Shown piece by piece: positions 20,293 through 33,066 of a DNA stretch of 64,000 nucleotides. The stretch comes from Lithodes maja. Its lineage: Eukaryota; Arthropoda; Malacostraca; Decapoda; Lithodidae. Below the pieces are notes generated by a model. It searched no databases. It was not told the DNA's origin and was given only the letters and a program-made list of their open reading frames with translations. The first letter of the stretch is position 1; every line of letters starts with the position of its first letter. The stretch lies in the NCBI GenBank assembly GCA_037953745.1, contig JBAKBP010001604.1, positions 62,001-126,000 on the forward strand, written 5' to 3'. Made by a program: the position numbers and the translations under genes.

Positions 20293-23200
20293 CTATCCTG
20301 GATCATCAACCCTTGATAGACAATCTGCTATCACGTTCTCACTCCCGGCAATATGCTGAATGTTGAGATTATACTCTTGGAGCATTAGGGACCACCTGGT
20401 CAACCGCATATTCCGATTGTGAAACTGATTTAGGAATTTCAAGGGATGATGGTCCATATAAATCGTCACTACCGGGCCGTAGGCTGGAACATAAACTTCG
20501 AAATGTTTGAGCGACAAAACGATAGCAAGAAGCTCCTTCTCTATAGTCGAGTAATTCCTTTGTGCCGAATTAAACTTGCGAGAAAAGAAGCTCACTGGGT
20601 GTTCCAAGCCCTCGGAATCAGTCTGCAGTAACACTGCCCTGGCACCCACACCGCTGGCATCAGTCGCCAGCTGAAAACTCCTGGAAAAGTCTGGGGCTCT
20701 CAAAATCGGATGTGTACACAGCAGGTGCTTGACTAGGTCGAAAGCCCTCTGACACTCCGCAGCCCAACAGAACTTCACTGACTTCGACAGTAGATCAGTT
20801 AACGGTGCTAAGACAGTAGAGTATCCCCGGATGAAGCGCCTATAATAGCCTATCATACCTAGGAACCGCATGACCTGGCGCTTAGTGGTGGGCCTGGGAA
20901 ACATATTGATAGCCTGTATCTTGCTCAGGGGGGGGCACACCCGGCCTAACCCGACCACGAAGCCAAGATACTGCACAGTAGCCTTTACAAACTCGCACTT
21001 CCTCAGGTTCAACACCAGCCCAGCATCGTGCAACTTCCCAAACAGGGTCTCTAAGTGCCTTAGGTGATTTTCAAAATTGTCATCATACACTATCACGTCA
21101 TCAAGGTAGACCGTGCAGTTAGGGATTTCGTCACAAATATCGTTCATCAGGTTCTGAAACGTGGCAGGTGCGTTCTTAAGCCCATAAGGCATTACGTTAC
21201 ATTGGTAGGTCTTGCCATCTACCACAAAACCACAAACTTGCTTAGCTCGGTCCGACAGGGGTACTTGCCAGTAGCCTTTTACAAGATCAATTTTAGTAAG
21301 GTACTTTGCATTCCCTATCTTGTCCACGCTGTCGTCAACTCGAGGCAAAGGGTAAGGGTTGGTAGTGGTCAAGCCATTTAGCCTACGAAAATCTATGCAG
21401 AACCGCACCTTGCCGTCAGGTTTTGGCTGCAACGTGACGGGTGATGTCCACTTCACATAACCTTCAGTGATCATCCCTCTCTCAACCATGTACTTTAACT
21501 CCTCCCGTAAAGCTGGCAACTTTACCGGGGGCACACGGTAGGGCACTGACTTGAAGGGCACATTATCACCGACGTCCACGTCGTGCGTTACCTGAGTAGT
21601 GAGACCTGGGTGTTCGGCGAAAACAGAGGGGTATGACCTGAACAGGCCTAGGACAGCAGCACCCTGGTGCTCAGGCAGGTGACTTACAGCTTGCCTAGCC
21701 TCTTGTTCAGTATTCCCCGCCCACTGTTCCGCGGAAATGACACAGTCCCAGCTATCCTCCTCAGCAGCATGACTGTCCCCACCTCCTTCTCCACCCTGGC
21801 CGCTGCAGGCCAGCACAGGGACAGTGAGAGGCTCTGAGGGGCGTCTCACATACTCTTTCATGAGGTTAACATGACATAACTGATGTTTTTTCCTACGGTC
21901 AGGTGTTGCAACGAGATAATCAAGGTCGGACAGTTTCTTAGCCACCACATACGGCCCAATGAACTTGGCAGAAAGGGGGTGTCCAGGCAAAGGTAAAAGC
22001 AACATTACCTCCTGACCCACCGAAAACTCCCGAAGCTTCACCTTGGCGTCATACTGGTGCTTCATGACCGCCTGTGCATTAACCAAGTTATTACCTGCCG
22101 CTGCCATGCAACCTATAAGTCTCTCCCGGCTCTCAAGGATATATTTAAGTACAGACCCCGGCTTCTCTTCGCCCTCCCAGATCTCTTTCACCATACTTAA
22201 AGGTCCTCTCACATTATGGCCAAAGACTAGTTGATTTGGACTGAACCCCAGGCTCTCTCCTGGGACTTCACGTGCAGCGAACAGAACATACGGCAGACCC
22301 AAATCCCAATCAGTGTCATGTTCTGCACAGTAACAGCGTAGCATACTCTTCAGGGTCGAGTGCCACCGCTCCAAGACTCCCTGACTCTCGGGATGGTAGG
22401 CTGACGACACTACAGAACATATACCGTGCAACTGAAGGGTTTGCTTGAACAATTTGGATGTAAAATTGCTCCCCTGGTCTGACTGCACCTCACATGGAAA
22501 TCCATAACGGGAACAGAACAATAATAAGTTTTTAACAACTGCCTTTGCCGAGCCGTTTCTCATGGGGTATGCGTCCGGGTATCTCGTAGCCACATCCATG
22601 ATTGTCAACAGGAATTTATTGCCACTACTAGTAGGCGGGAAAGGGCCAACCAAATCTACTACAACTTTGCTGAACGGAGGCCCGGTGACAGGTATGGGAA
22701 ACAAAGGTGCCTTCGGGATTGTCTGGTTAGGCTTCCCCGTTGTCTGGCAGGTCGCACACCCAGCCACCCATGCACAGACATCAGCCTTGACCCCAGGCCA
22801 CCAGAAAAACCTGCCCAATGCCGCCAATGTTTTTGTTACCCCCAAATGACCCGCCACCGGCACATCATGCGCCAGACACAATAAGGACTCTCTATACTTA
22901 TTTGGAACAACCACCTGGTCTACTACCCTCGCACCGCCCTCCCACTTCGATTTGGGGTCTAGAAATCTGCGGTACAATATCCTGTTGAGCCTAAAGAAAT
23001 CTCCCGGCTTCGCATCCCCATCTTCCTCCAACTCTATGGCACCATTGCTATAACGAGCTAGGCTAGCGTCTTGCAGCTGCTGCTCACTAATGTCCCTGGG
23101 CGTCAATGCATCAAGATGGTTTTGTAATAAGACATTACCCCGGCTAGTAGGCTCTACTGCCTTAGTGGCTCTCGCTACAGCTCTTGCCTCACGCGAAGTC

Positions 23201-25431
23201 TTACCCAACTCTGCCTTGTTACACCCCATATCTGGGCCAGAGTCAACTCCCGTGTTTATTATAGGTCCAAGTACCGAATCACCGAGAAGTGCAGCAGAAT
23301 CAATGTCCCTTTTCCTGCCCTTAGCAACCTTCTCCTGATCCTTCCTCCACTGTCCCCGAGGTTGAGTGCTAGGCTGTGCAGGAGCCGCAGAGCGAGATCG
23401 GGTTACCACACAGGCCATCTCATCCTGTTGGCACCTCCCAACCCATTCCCGATTCTCACCATCCACGTCGGCCGCCCTCTCGGCAACGACTAAGGGTGGA
23501 GTCCCGGAAGTGGGCACCGCAAAGTCGTTGCCGAGAAGAAGGTCGACGCCCTCAACTGGCAAACACTCAACGATCCCTACATCCAGCTCCCTGCACACCT
23601 CTCCCACTCTCAACTCCAACCTCACAAGTGGGTATGACCTCGTAGCATTTATACCCTGCACCACAACAACTCTGGCCGCATTTATCGGTTCCCTGTGAAG
23701 TTCCTCAACAAAGTTTGCGAAGCCCCCGTATCCCTCAGCAAGTCAACCCTCCGTAGTTCACTCCCCCAGCTCACAAACCTGTGTCCCCGATGGTTACAGA
23801 AAGTGTCCCGGACAGGTGTCGAGCCTTCCGTACGCTTCTTTACCGCGTGTGCCTCAGCTGCTGACAACCTACCCCGGGCAGTTGCTGCAGCCTTCAGAGA
23901 CACACCGATACTGTGAACCAATGACACCGGCTTAGCGGGAGTGTTACTAGGGCACTCACGTGAATAATGGCCTAGCTTCTGACATTTGTAACATTTCACA
24001 TCCCCAATGGGCTTCTTCCCTTGTGCGGGCGAAGAAGGGGCCTGACCTTTAGTAAACGGGAGAGGCTTGTGTTTGTAGGTGTTATTAGGTGCAATGCTTT
24101 TAGTGTGGTTATGTGTGTCATAGGATTTGTTATTATCGAAAACTCTGGTGGGTGGGATATAGCGCCCCTTCTGCCCTGACTCAGCCCTCTGAGCGGCACC
24201 GCAACCACGAATCAATGATAATCTGAGGTCTGCCATCTTGGCAGCCTCCTCTACTGTCTTGGGACATTTTTCCTTAATGTTCAGCGTTAGATCGGTTCCA
24301 GTACATTTGTAAAACTGTTCCAGATAGAAAAGTTGCTTAATTTCCTCAGCCGACTCTGCGTGCTCGGACCGAAACCAGTTATTACATGCATCTGTTAAGT
24401 CCCGTGCGTGCTCCATAAAACTGACGTCGCTCTTCTTATTCACGCCACGGAACTTCAATCTATAAGTTTCGGGTTGCAGTTCGTAGGCCCGGAGCACAGC
24501 CTCCTTCACCAGTCCATACACGACACTCTCGTCCAGTGACAGTGCATCGTAGGCTTTCAACCCCTTACCCACTAGACGTGATGAAACTAATGCTGCCCAT
24601 TTAACCTCCGGCCAGTCATACTCACGACACTTCTTTTCGAAACGAGCAAAAAACTCAGTCACTGCTGTCTCATCAAATGCGGGTACTAATTTAATTAAAT
24701 GCGAAAGTGAGTCTGTAACCCAGTGCCCACCACCGAGATGACGCCCCGTGGTCTCTACTCTAGACTTCTCGACATCCATTTCAGCCTGGTACCTGGTTGC
24801 ATCCTGATTGGCTTGGATTCTAGCAACCTCTATGCATTCTATACTAGCCTGTTGTATCTGAGTCTCCTGCAGCTTAATCCGTTCTATACTAGCCTGTTGA
24901 CTCTCTTGCAACTTAAGCTTAGCTAGTTCTAGCTGAAATAACATCTCAGGAGACAGGCCTGGGGGGGGAGAGCACAAAATGGGGGATCCACACCGAGACG
25001 TGTTTACGGGTAAGCCAGCTTGCCATTGAGAACCCTCCTGCTGCATCGTGCTAAGAATCGCTGGCTGAGGGCCCAGCTCAGGGGTAGAGTGGAATGGAGG
25101 CTTGGAGGGAACCCCCCAAGACCCCACTCCACCCACCGCCCCATCGCCATCACCCAACAAACATGCCACCAAATTCTTCTTGGGCCAACTGTCAGGACAG
25201 TCCCGCCCCAAAACCGTGGCTAAACAGCGAAGACCGTAACAATCAATAGCCTGCAGGCGCTGTTCGGTCAAAGGTGTCTGCAAAAAATGCCCGGGCATCC
25301 CTCTCTCCACTTATAACACTCCCCTCCCTAAATATCTGTTGTACTTGCTGGTCACTAGGCTGTACCGTGTTATCCTCCCCCGTAAATGATGAGTCATTAG
25401 ACATAGTGCTGGTTATACAATTGCTGTTCAT
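20293..25431 (-). pseudogene. gag-pol: gag-pol polyprotein of element B, two frameshifts
   Basis: Same domain order as element A. Three consecutive reading frames cover it: about 25284-25431 (N-terminus), about 23690-25310 (rest of gag, knuckle and start of protease including DTGA) and 20293-about 23690 (rest of protease, integrase, RT with YLDD, RNase H). The first break is one extra A in an A-run near 25283. The second is one missing T in a T-run near 23688, just after the protease active site. The coiled coil before the SCAN-like region holds an extra duplicated unit relative to A. In the RNase H segment a Thr beside a conserved Asp (YTDHHP in A) is Met here. Breaks could be real or homopolymer sequencing errors. 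Confidence 0.9.
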
Positions 25432-25655
25432 AAAAAAAAAAAAAGTGCTTATTACTAATTGCAGTCTCGACTCACAAAATGTTAAAGATGCTTGAATGAC
25501 TCTACTCTAGACACCCCTAACGAAACAATCTGCAAGTCCACCAATACAATAATGACACAATAAAAATTCCTCCAATATGCAAGAAAATTCTAGCCAGCTC
25601 TACTAGGTAGCATAGAATAATTCTCCAAAAAACATGTGATAGGATACTACTGAAT

Positions 25656-25675
25656 CTTGTGCAAGGTCGCCATTT
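25656..25675 (-). other. Element B primer-binding site
   Basis: On the minus strand AAATGGCGACCTTGC follows the LTR end. It has CC where element A has CT, matching the other families better. Confidence 0.55.
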
Positions 25676-27494
25676 TGTTACGGCTGGATCGGCAATACAT
25701 ATTCGGGATTCTTGATCATAGGACAGAAATGGCTTATGTGACAACGACACGCTCGATTCCAGTCCCAAATACTATATGCTCCAGACAACAAAAGCACCAA
25801 CGCCCTACAGAGTTATCGTCTATGGTAACGAGGTACCTTAACTCGGCGAAAGTGTACAACAGGGGTAGGCTATGAGGCTAAACTCCCTCAGACATTTATA
25901 GGTTACGTTATTACTAAAGAAATGCAATACTCAAGAAACTACGTTAATATTAAGCCTCTAATAATGTAGAATAGAAGCAGGCTAAAGGTATGACAGTGAA
26001 ATGCTAAATGACAAATGTACACGCCTACTTGAAAGCGCGTGCACTAGAATAACTGTCCCCTACTAACATGCACTAGCATGTAGCATACAAGATGTTCATG
26101 ATCCAGTAGATACCTAATAATACACATGGAAGGAACATAAATAGTAGTCACTTATTATAATAATGAATCTATACTTGGAATAACTAAAAGGTTGCAGGCA
26201 ACAGTACTGCGCCGGTAGCCTACTACCGCATAGGCTACTTCGCTTCTCTCACTCTGTCTCCCCTCTGAGTCCGTATGCGCCCTACGCAACAGAACTCCGG
26301 ACACAGCAGCAAAACGACAGTGCAGTTAATTGATACATGAAAGTATTAATAGTGTTGTCTTGTGTGTGAGTAATGTGTATTGTAAAGTGTTACATACATA
26401 AACTTAAAGAGAGCTGCAATGCATAGTAAAATAAAGATATAACCCACTCATCATCCCCATGTGTTCTAGCTAGCAGGCCAAGTCACAGGAACAACGAGTC
26501 CCAGCACCGAAAGCGAGAACCCAGGAAAAGACTGCAGAGAACACAAGGACAGATAAATTACGTTACTCTACTATACCGGCACTACGAGCGAGCTGTAGTC
26601 TCTGGTACTACACTCGCTCCTGGCTCGGTAGGCAAATCAAGGCTAAGTCCTCGCCCCTCTACAGACAACTCCTGGGCATGGTCGGGCTCTTACACATGGC
26701 ACTAGTCTAGTCACAAATTGGATGATGAGCTGGGCATATAACTTGTGAACATGTAGAACGTTCACCAACTATCCTCATCAAGAAGATCACTGTTCACATT
26801 AACCCCTTAAATCTAATACATGTAAATATATGCTTGTCCTAAGAGTAATACGAGAGGTGAGTGCTGAAACTCCTTTAGGACCTCAAGGGAAGGTTATGCA
26901 TTTAAATAGAGAGAAGAATGAAATGAGAGTAATGTCGTCAGAGAGAAAGAGTGCAACCGTGAGAAGTTGGGAGAGAGGGCAAGGGATGTTAGAATCTCAA
27001 AGGTTCTAGGCAACCTGATCATGGAACACACAGCGAGCCTCCAGGCAATGTGCAGTACGAGAACATGGGCAGCCCAGGCAGCATAGGCAGGCGGCAATGG
27101 ACTACCAACCCTGTCGCGCCCAGCTATAAGCGCAAGGCTGCCAACCGGTCCATACGTCTGGCAACCACCCCCCCGGCAGCGTGGCGCATTGCTACCCTCT
27201 CGCTCTGAAGCCCAACTCACTCTCTCTCTCTGAACTCCCATTGTCTTATCTATCAACTTCTCTATTGATACTACATATTAAATGGAAGGTCTCGACATGG
27301 CTTAAAACAAAACCCACCACTGGTTAGCACATGACGAGACCTTTGCAGAGATACAAAGAACATAGTTATACGTTGTCACACTCAATATAGGCAGCCAGCA
27401 CGGTACAGCGGTACAGAGGTACCGCACAGTGGCGGTACAGTGGAGTACCAAGGAGTACAATCAGGTTGCGTTGCCACGCACTGGGTGCGTCACA
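25676..27494 (-). repeat. Element B 5' LTR
   Basis: 1819 bp, near-identical to 18193-20011. Confidence 0.93.
26586..26619 (-). other. Conserved LTR stem-loop (family A form)
   Basis: Identical to the copy at 19103-19136. Confidence 0.75.
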
Positions 27495-28306
27495 ATATAT
27501 ACACAAACATTACAGACATATTGTGTATTTACACTCATATGCATTGTATCTTATATGTCATATATAAATAAGAATCATTTCGTTTCTTTTATGGAAGAAA
27601 TAAAATTAATTATTGACCGAGTGCCTATCTCTTAATCTCTCACTCTCACTCTCAACTACTATCTATTATACAAACACTCACCCTCACTATCCATCTATCT
27701 ATCTCTATCTATATATTATTGAATGTTATCTCCATATCAATACGCCTCTTTCGTATCCCTCTGCCCTCTCCCCACCCACCCATCCCACTTTTTATCACAA
27801 CCCTCGGTAGTTCCTCCTATAATTATATTCACCCTCAACTGTTCCAGGCACCCCTCGTTATATAAACTATTTTCACACTCTTAAATATTTTCCCTCTCTC
27901 TCTCCCGTCTGGCTTTCCTCTCTTCTTCTGTTTCCGGTATTGGTCCTCCTCTAATATCCCTTCCCTTTTCTCTTGTCTATCATATGTTTTCCTCCTCCTC
28001 CTCCTCATGTCTTCTTCTGTTACCTCTCATTCGTATAATTTCTCTCTTTTTCCTCCTCTTCCATCTCCTCCTTTTCTTGCTCCTCTCATTCCCCTATTCC
28101 TCATCCTCCTAATTATCTCCCTCCTGATCATTTCTCTTTCCATTTTACATTTACAGTTAACACGTCTTAGTATTTAATCAATTCCTAATAAGACAAAATT
28201 ACTGAATACCCAATGGTATATATGTTCTCAAATTCTTTACACATAATTATGACTGTACTTATTTAGTAAAGTGGAACACCCAGAACATGATTTATCTGCA
28301 TAGTGT
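27495..28306. other. Pyrimidine-rich non-coding flank of element B
   Basis: Begins with the ATAT duplication, then TATC, CTC and TCC-rich low-complexity sequence. No credible gene. Confidence 0.6.
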
Positions 28307-29203
28307 TTAACATTTACGCTGCGGGCATATTTCCGCCTATTTCCGCCATATTAGGGCTCATTCAGGCACTCTTGATTGATTAGACAAGTGTCTGATTGAC
28401 ATGATATGTATTCAGCCGAAAACAAAACAAAATAGCTTCAAAATGACGCCAGAACGAGCTTCGTAGCTCGCGGGGTTCACCTGCATCGCTACCATAGACA
28501 TTCGCTAAAATTAGCCATTATCGCTAATGTCTCGCTACATTTGCCTTTGTCAGCACTATATATCTCGCGAGACTCTGACTCAGAGCCCTCAGTGCCGCGG
28601 CAGCCTGGCTGGGAGAAGGATGTCTGGCCTGTCGCGCTCCCGCTCCCTCACACTCGATTTTACAGACTTTAACCCTCAACTGTCGGTGACTGTCATATGG
28701 CGGGAGAGAGAATATTGGCCACCCTGCGGTTCCCTTAATATGACGGGTGCCATTTTGAGGATGTTATGAGCTATGAGAAAGAGGACGATAGCTGGCCTTG
28801 GACCGCCTGCCACCACCTTGGGGCCGTCACTGACAAGTACTACATCTCATCCCCACATCCTTACTTCGCGCAACAAGGAAAAATACCTTATTTTGGGGTA
28901 TTTTTACCTCTGGTTACACGATCGCTGCAAGATAACCCGTGGTCGTACAAGGATGATTCAGGTGTCATTGGAAAACTCTATTATCGCCCTTTCACAGATA
29001 CATAATTGTATTATGATCTGGCTCTTTCTTATGAATGAAAAAGAGCTGGGAATGAAGCTCGTTTTTTATAATTATACCCGCCCAGCAATACAGTCATGTA
29101 AACAAGCATGCCCGCTTTTTGGGAGTTAAAAAGCTTTAAAAACCTGTAAAATGCTGTAAATAGCCATGGCGTTCAGGAACATCTCCCGCAGGGAAAGGGT
29201 TAA
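28307..29203 (+). mobile_element. MITE M2, long copy (889 bp) with TTAA flanks
   Basis: Lies between TTAA (28307-28310) and TTAA (29200-29203). The left end reads CATTTACGCTGCGGG and the right end, read inward, CCCTTTCCCTGCGGG. About 15 of 24 terminal positions match. The first 260 bases and last 60 bases align with the 424-bp copy at 3347-3778. The interior has small ORFs without any domain I recognise; none resembles a DDD transposase. Confidence 0.75.
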
Positions 29204-29291
29204 TAACTGCATCATTAATTTAATAGCTCTGTTGTAGAACTAGCAAAAGTAGACCCCTCTACAGTAGAACCAACAGAAGTTAGACATAAAT

Positions 29292-29367
29292 AATGTAAGG
29301 GATAGTATATAATAGTATACATACTATTATGTAAGGGATAGTATATAATAGTATACATACTATTATG
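29292..29367. repeat. 36-bp tandem duplication containing a palindromic stretch
   Basis: GTAAGGGATAGTATATAATA begins at 29295 and again at 29331. Each unit includes ATAGTAT/ATACTAT, which can fold on itself. Confidence 0.8.
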
Positions 29368-30228
29368 TGATAGTAAAAACTAAAATGATACCTGGTGAAA
29401 AGGGTCACTATAAGTAAGACAAAAGTCCATCATCACTTTACAGATATGATCACATTAGTAGGCTGCTAGGAGATACACAGTCTCCCACAAAAAAACTTTG
29501 TCACTCCAAGTGAGAACACCCATAAAGCATAACAAATATGATTATATTACAAAGTTAACTTGACAGTTTGTGTTTAATTGGTACGATTGAATGTTGATTT
29601 AAAAAATAATTTTACAAGTTTGATAGCATACCGCCCCATACATGCAGTTACTCTGCAGTGATTCTAATGCATAAATAATGTTATGGAGTAATATGTTGCC
29701 CAGTTAACTTCCATATAAATGTCCTATTTCAATATAACTTAAGACGAAACAATAAAGTAGAAATTCCTTTTGGCCCTTCTACTCAATCTCAATTATTCAT
29801 ACGTGTCAGAGGAGGTCATCTTTGGAATTCCCCAATGAGGAATATTATAGAGGCTATTTCCTTTGAAACTTTGAAAAGATACTTGAAATAATACTACATA
29901 TCCCAATACTCTAACGTATGGATATATCTAACAACTCCATTAAATATTGGAATATATAATATGTTTCCACCTCTTTGTGATTATATATATTTAAGGTGAT
30001 CTTTAGACAAGGTTATTAATGTTTGTTTGTTCTTCTAATGTATAGAAGTTTCCTTAGTTACACTATTATAGTTTTCATATATTAATGTAATAGTAGGTAC
30101 CTGCTGAAAAACGTAGCGCTTAGTGGACTCAGCTGTTTTGTCTATGAATTAGTAGTAAAAAGGTAACAAATCGACCCTATATGTAGAAGTCAAAGGTGTA
30201 ATTGAAATAGTCTTTACGCTTTCAATTC
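29368..30228. other. No gene recognised
   Basis: AT-rich, no ORF with a domain and no repeat ends seen. Confidence 0.5.
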
Positions 30229-30315
30229 CCACAGATCCTTCATAATCTGCATACAATCATCTAATGGTAGCCAGAATTAACTGTGAAAACGCGTCATGAT
30301 CCTCAAAGAGTTATT
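30229..30315 (+). mobile_element. MITE M1, degenerate right-end fragment
   Basis: CACAGATCCTTC, the TGCATACAATCATCTAATGG block and GCGTCATGATCCTC follow the order of the right half of M1. The left half is unrecognisable. Confidence 0.55.
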
Positions 30316-30492
30316 AACAGTAATATCACAGAGTGAGGTTTGCCTCTTACTTGGACACGCCTCCAGTGGTTCCTTGTGTTTCTCTCCTCTATTCCTCTTT
30401 CCTCTTTCCAATTTTTTTCTTCCGATAGGTTTTCTGCCTGCCAAGTTCCTTTATATAACCCTCCCTCTCTCGTTTATCGTGTGGGCAATATA

Positions 30493-30494
<2 letters not shown>

Positions 30495-30534
<40 letters not shown>
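30495..30534. repeat. (CT)n microsatellite
   Basis: About 20 CT units. Confidence 0.95.
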
Positions 30535-30536
<2 letters not shown>

Positions 30537-30774
30537 CCTTCTTTTAATATTCCTCTGCCATATTTCCTACATTATAATTATTGGCTGGCATTCCTATTCC
30601 TGCTTTTTCTCTCCGCCTCTTATCTACTGGAAGGAATAGAAGGCAGGTTTGCTGCTGGGTAAGGCGAATTACTAGAATGACTAAACGGTCCATACTCTAT
30701 TGCATCTAACTCATGCTACTTTATGTTATTGGTATGCACACAACAAACTATTTACGATGGTAATATACCCTATT
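30535..30774. other. No gene recognised
   Basis: Nothing identifiable between the microsatellite and repeat R5. Confidence 0.5.
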
Positions 30775-30975
30775 TCAAGTAAGTATGCCCAAACTCTTGA
30801 AAATTACCCTCTATTATGCACAAACGACTAAAGTAATCGAGCTAGTATTTTTATCATTTGGGAAGGGTCAGCTAGGGAATAGGTGTGGAATTTTACAACC
30901 CATTTACTCTAGCACTTTATGAGTTACAGAGGTTAGGGTTCACGATTTCTTGACTACCTACTTTGAACAGGTTGT
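30775..30975 (-). repeat. Dispersed repeat R5, copy 2
   Basis: Reverse complement aligns with 1853-2030 for about 170 bases with scattered substitutions. No hallmark ends. Confidence 0.65.
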
Positions 30976-31246
30976 AAGAATGAATCTAGGATATGTAATT
31001 ATTGAATGAAATGACACCAGGTAATATTTAACCACTCTGATGAGAGTTATAATTCAGTTTTTATTATTTTACACAAGCTTCTTGCCGTACATAATTTGAC
31101 CGTGCATAAATAAGCGGTTCTGAGATTTTCCTTACAAATTTAAGTCAAGTATATAATAAAATAATGGCTATTGCATGATGATTGGCACCTTCATAATGAC
31201 AATACTTTGACATTTTTAGCCCACTATCTTGAATAGGCGTGTGTAT
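30976..31246. other. No gene recognised; left flank of the D array
   Basis: AT-rich. The last four bases (GTAT) would be the left target duplication of the D array; the partner lies outside the window. Confidence 0.5.
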
Positions 31247-31431
31247 TGTTACGCTGGCCAGCTTGCCAGAATGTGCTCATACTCGCTAGCGCTCGCCAGG
31301 GCAGTGGAATGGGCTATAATAATCGTAGAACGATGTTCTTTCTTTCCTAGTATACATGTAGTCACAGTCAGATCAGTGGTGGTCTTTGTTCTTGTCTGTG
31401 ACACATGGAAGTATTTTATATCAGTAATAGA

Positions 31432-31438
31432 GTATAAG
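31432..31438 (+). promoter_or_regulatory. Candidate TATA box of the D LTR
   Basis: TATAAGA in AGAGTATAAGACATG. A similar TATAAGACTG occurs at the matching place in E LTRs. Weak evidence. Confidence 0.3.
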
Positions 31439-32181
31439 ACATGCAGTGTGAAGTTAAGGAGAAAGAGCGAGGTAGGCAGCGAGGTTGTATTATGTGCGTG
31501 TGTATGTACGTGTGCCTCCCTTGCTCGCGCGGGCTTTCCCACGCCCTTGATTGGCTGGTGGGCCTGGGGCGTCCTAGGACGCTTGCTTTTCATGACGTAG
31601 TGGTCTGTGATTGGGTGCCGCTGTCCTAGTGTTGGTGCTGGGGGGGTCCCCACCGGCCGCGTATTTCCTTAGAGCTTGGCAAGTTGGCATAGTGTGCTTG
31701 GTCCTAGACGTCCCTTGCAATCTGTCCCCCGATCTAACCCCCTGTACTACGGTTTCTCTCTCTGAAGTTCTTCTTTTCCATTACTTCTCATCTTTATTCA
31801 ATTACTTATCCCTTCTGGTTCTGCATACGACTTCCATAGTCGGCCAGTCGTATTACCAGCACCAGTTCTCACATATATGTTTTGCACTAGCTGTAGGGCT
31901 TATTAGTCATAGTCACATGAGTCATATTATCATTGGGTGCTTCTAATTATTGAGTTGTTCTTTGTTACTATTTAATGCTAGACAGTGGAGGGTATCTTTA
32001 GTCGTTGTCTGAGTTTTGTACATGGCAAGTCAGAGCCTGTACGACTTCGACGGAGCTAGGTGCCTGTAACCCTTGTGCATATTTCTCCTTTGCGAGTGTA
32101 GCAGTATACAAGCGAAGGGCTTTTGCCTACACTTTCTTGTATGCTCGCTACCTCATTGTGTTGACCTTTGTGGAGCGCCAG

Positions 32182-32214
32182 GGTAAGACCAGATACTTGA
32201 GATCTGGACTTACC
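32182..32214 (+). other. Conserved LTR stem-loop (family D form)
   Basis: After GCCAG: arm GGTAAG, A, CCAGAT, loop ACTTGAG, ATCTGG, A, arm CTTACC. The outer arms differ from family C/E (GAGAGA/TCTCTC) at four positions, each compensated on the other side. Confidence 0.8.
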
Positions 32215-33046
32215 AAGAGAGCCTCCTAGTCACTTAACGTAACATAAGGGAAATCTGTTCAAGGGGAGACAGTAGGCTACGAGCATGCTTGCGCTCTGCC
32301 TAGCCTCCTGGTGCCTTTTATGCCGCTGCTAGACTTTATTAGTAATAAAGACAGCATTGTGTTTATAAACTTTAACTGTGTATGCTTTAGGAATTCACGT
32401 ATTATTTTAGCCTAGGTTGATGCTTGGTGCACAACCCAGTATGGCTGTTACTTTGGCTAAGGAAGTACTGTTTTGAGTGGTTATTATTAGTGCTGTCCCA
32501 GAGTTGTTGCACTCCCTTGTTATATATATGTATCCTACTTATTGGTGTATTTAAGATACACGCTTTGGTGTCCTGCCCCTGCATTATTTCTGATCTATAT
32601 TAACGAGCATCTTAGAGCATCAGATGTTTTCAGAAGATTCCCTATCTGTTTGCTGTAGGACTAGACTTTCAGTGTTTTCATAGAGCATTGAAGAGTTTAG
32701 TGTTGAGTACAGACTCACACTAAAGTTAACGTAAGCATATATTTCTTTATTAAATCATGTTATAGTATATTCAAGCATTGTTATTACTTAAGAGCATTTT
32801 ATTAACGTAAAGTACTCCTGTTGTGAGTAGGCTTTGCCGTGACCGGAAAGCCTTTGTAGAAGTGCACTAAAACCCAGTTAATTGATACCCCGTTATCCAG
32901 TAGATTAACTCTGGAGGGTTTAAGTGTTTTGTTCACCGGCGTAATAGTTCGAGGGTTTGGAATTAGCGTACCGTTGTTGCAGACATAGCCTATCATCTAG
33001 TTCATTATTAAGTGCCCTTGTTTATTTCGTAGTGCCGGTCATAGCA

Positions 33047-33066
33047 ATTGGCGACCTTAGACCAGG
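33047..33066 (+). other. D1 primer-binding site
   Basis: ATTGGCGACCTTAGACC directly follows the LTR. The second D copy (47718) has TTGGTGACC, one base different. Confidence 0.5.

Larger units (their letters stand above)
18193..27494 (-). mobile_element. Element B: second copy of the element A family, frameshifted
   Basis: A 9302-bp element on the minus strand. Two 1819-bp LTRs differ by about five bases by eye, so insertion was recent. Target duplication is ATAT, the same word as for A. LTRs are 26 bp longer than those of A because of a CG-rich segment near 19683 and small indels. Internal sequence is very close to A, but gag-pol is interrupted by two single-base length changes in homopolymers. 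Confidence 0.93.
31247..33046 (+). repeat. D-family LTRa (5' LTR, uninterrupted)
   Basis: 1800 bp, starting TGTTACGCTGG. It ends ATAGCA where LTRb has ATAACA. No E insertion after GCTTGCCAG (31266-31269 is the single CCAG), so this is the empty site for E. Confidence 0.85.

Noticed and set aside
7664..27494. Envelope gene making A or B a retrovirus
   Set aside because: No ORF with signal peptide or membrane segment lies between RNase H and the 3' LTR.
28527..29129. Small ORFs inside MITE M2
   Set aside because: No transposase or other domain, not shared with the short copy; treated as chance ORFs.
31249..31653. Reverse-strand ORF of 134 codons at the start of D LTRa
   Set aside because: Proline/threonine-rich chance ORF antisense to the LTR promoter region; shorter in the second copy.
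32005..32229. ORF of about 74 codons in D LTRs
   Set aside because: Present in both D LTRs only because they are close copies; it overlaps the stem-loop and has no recognised domain.
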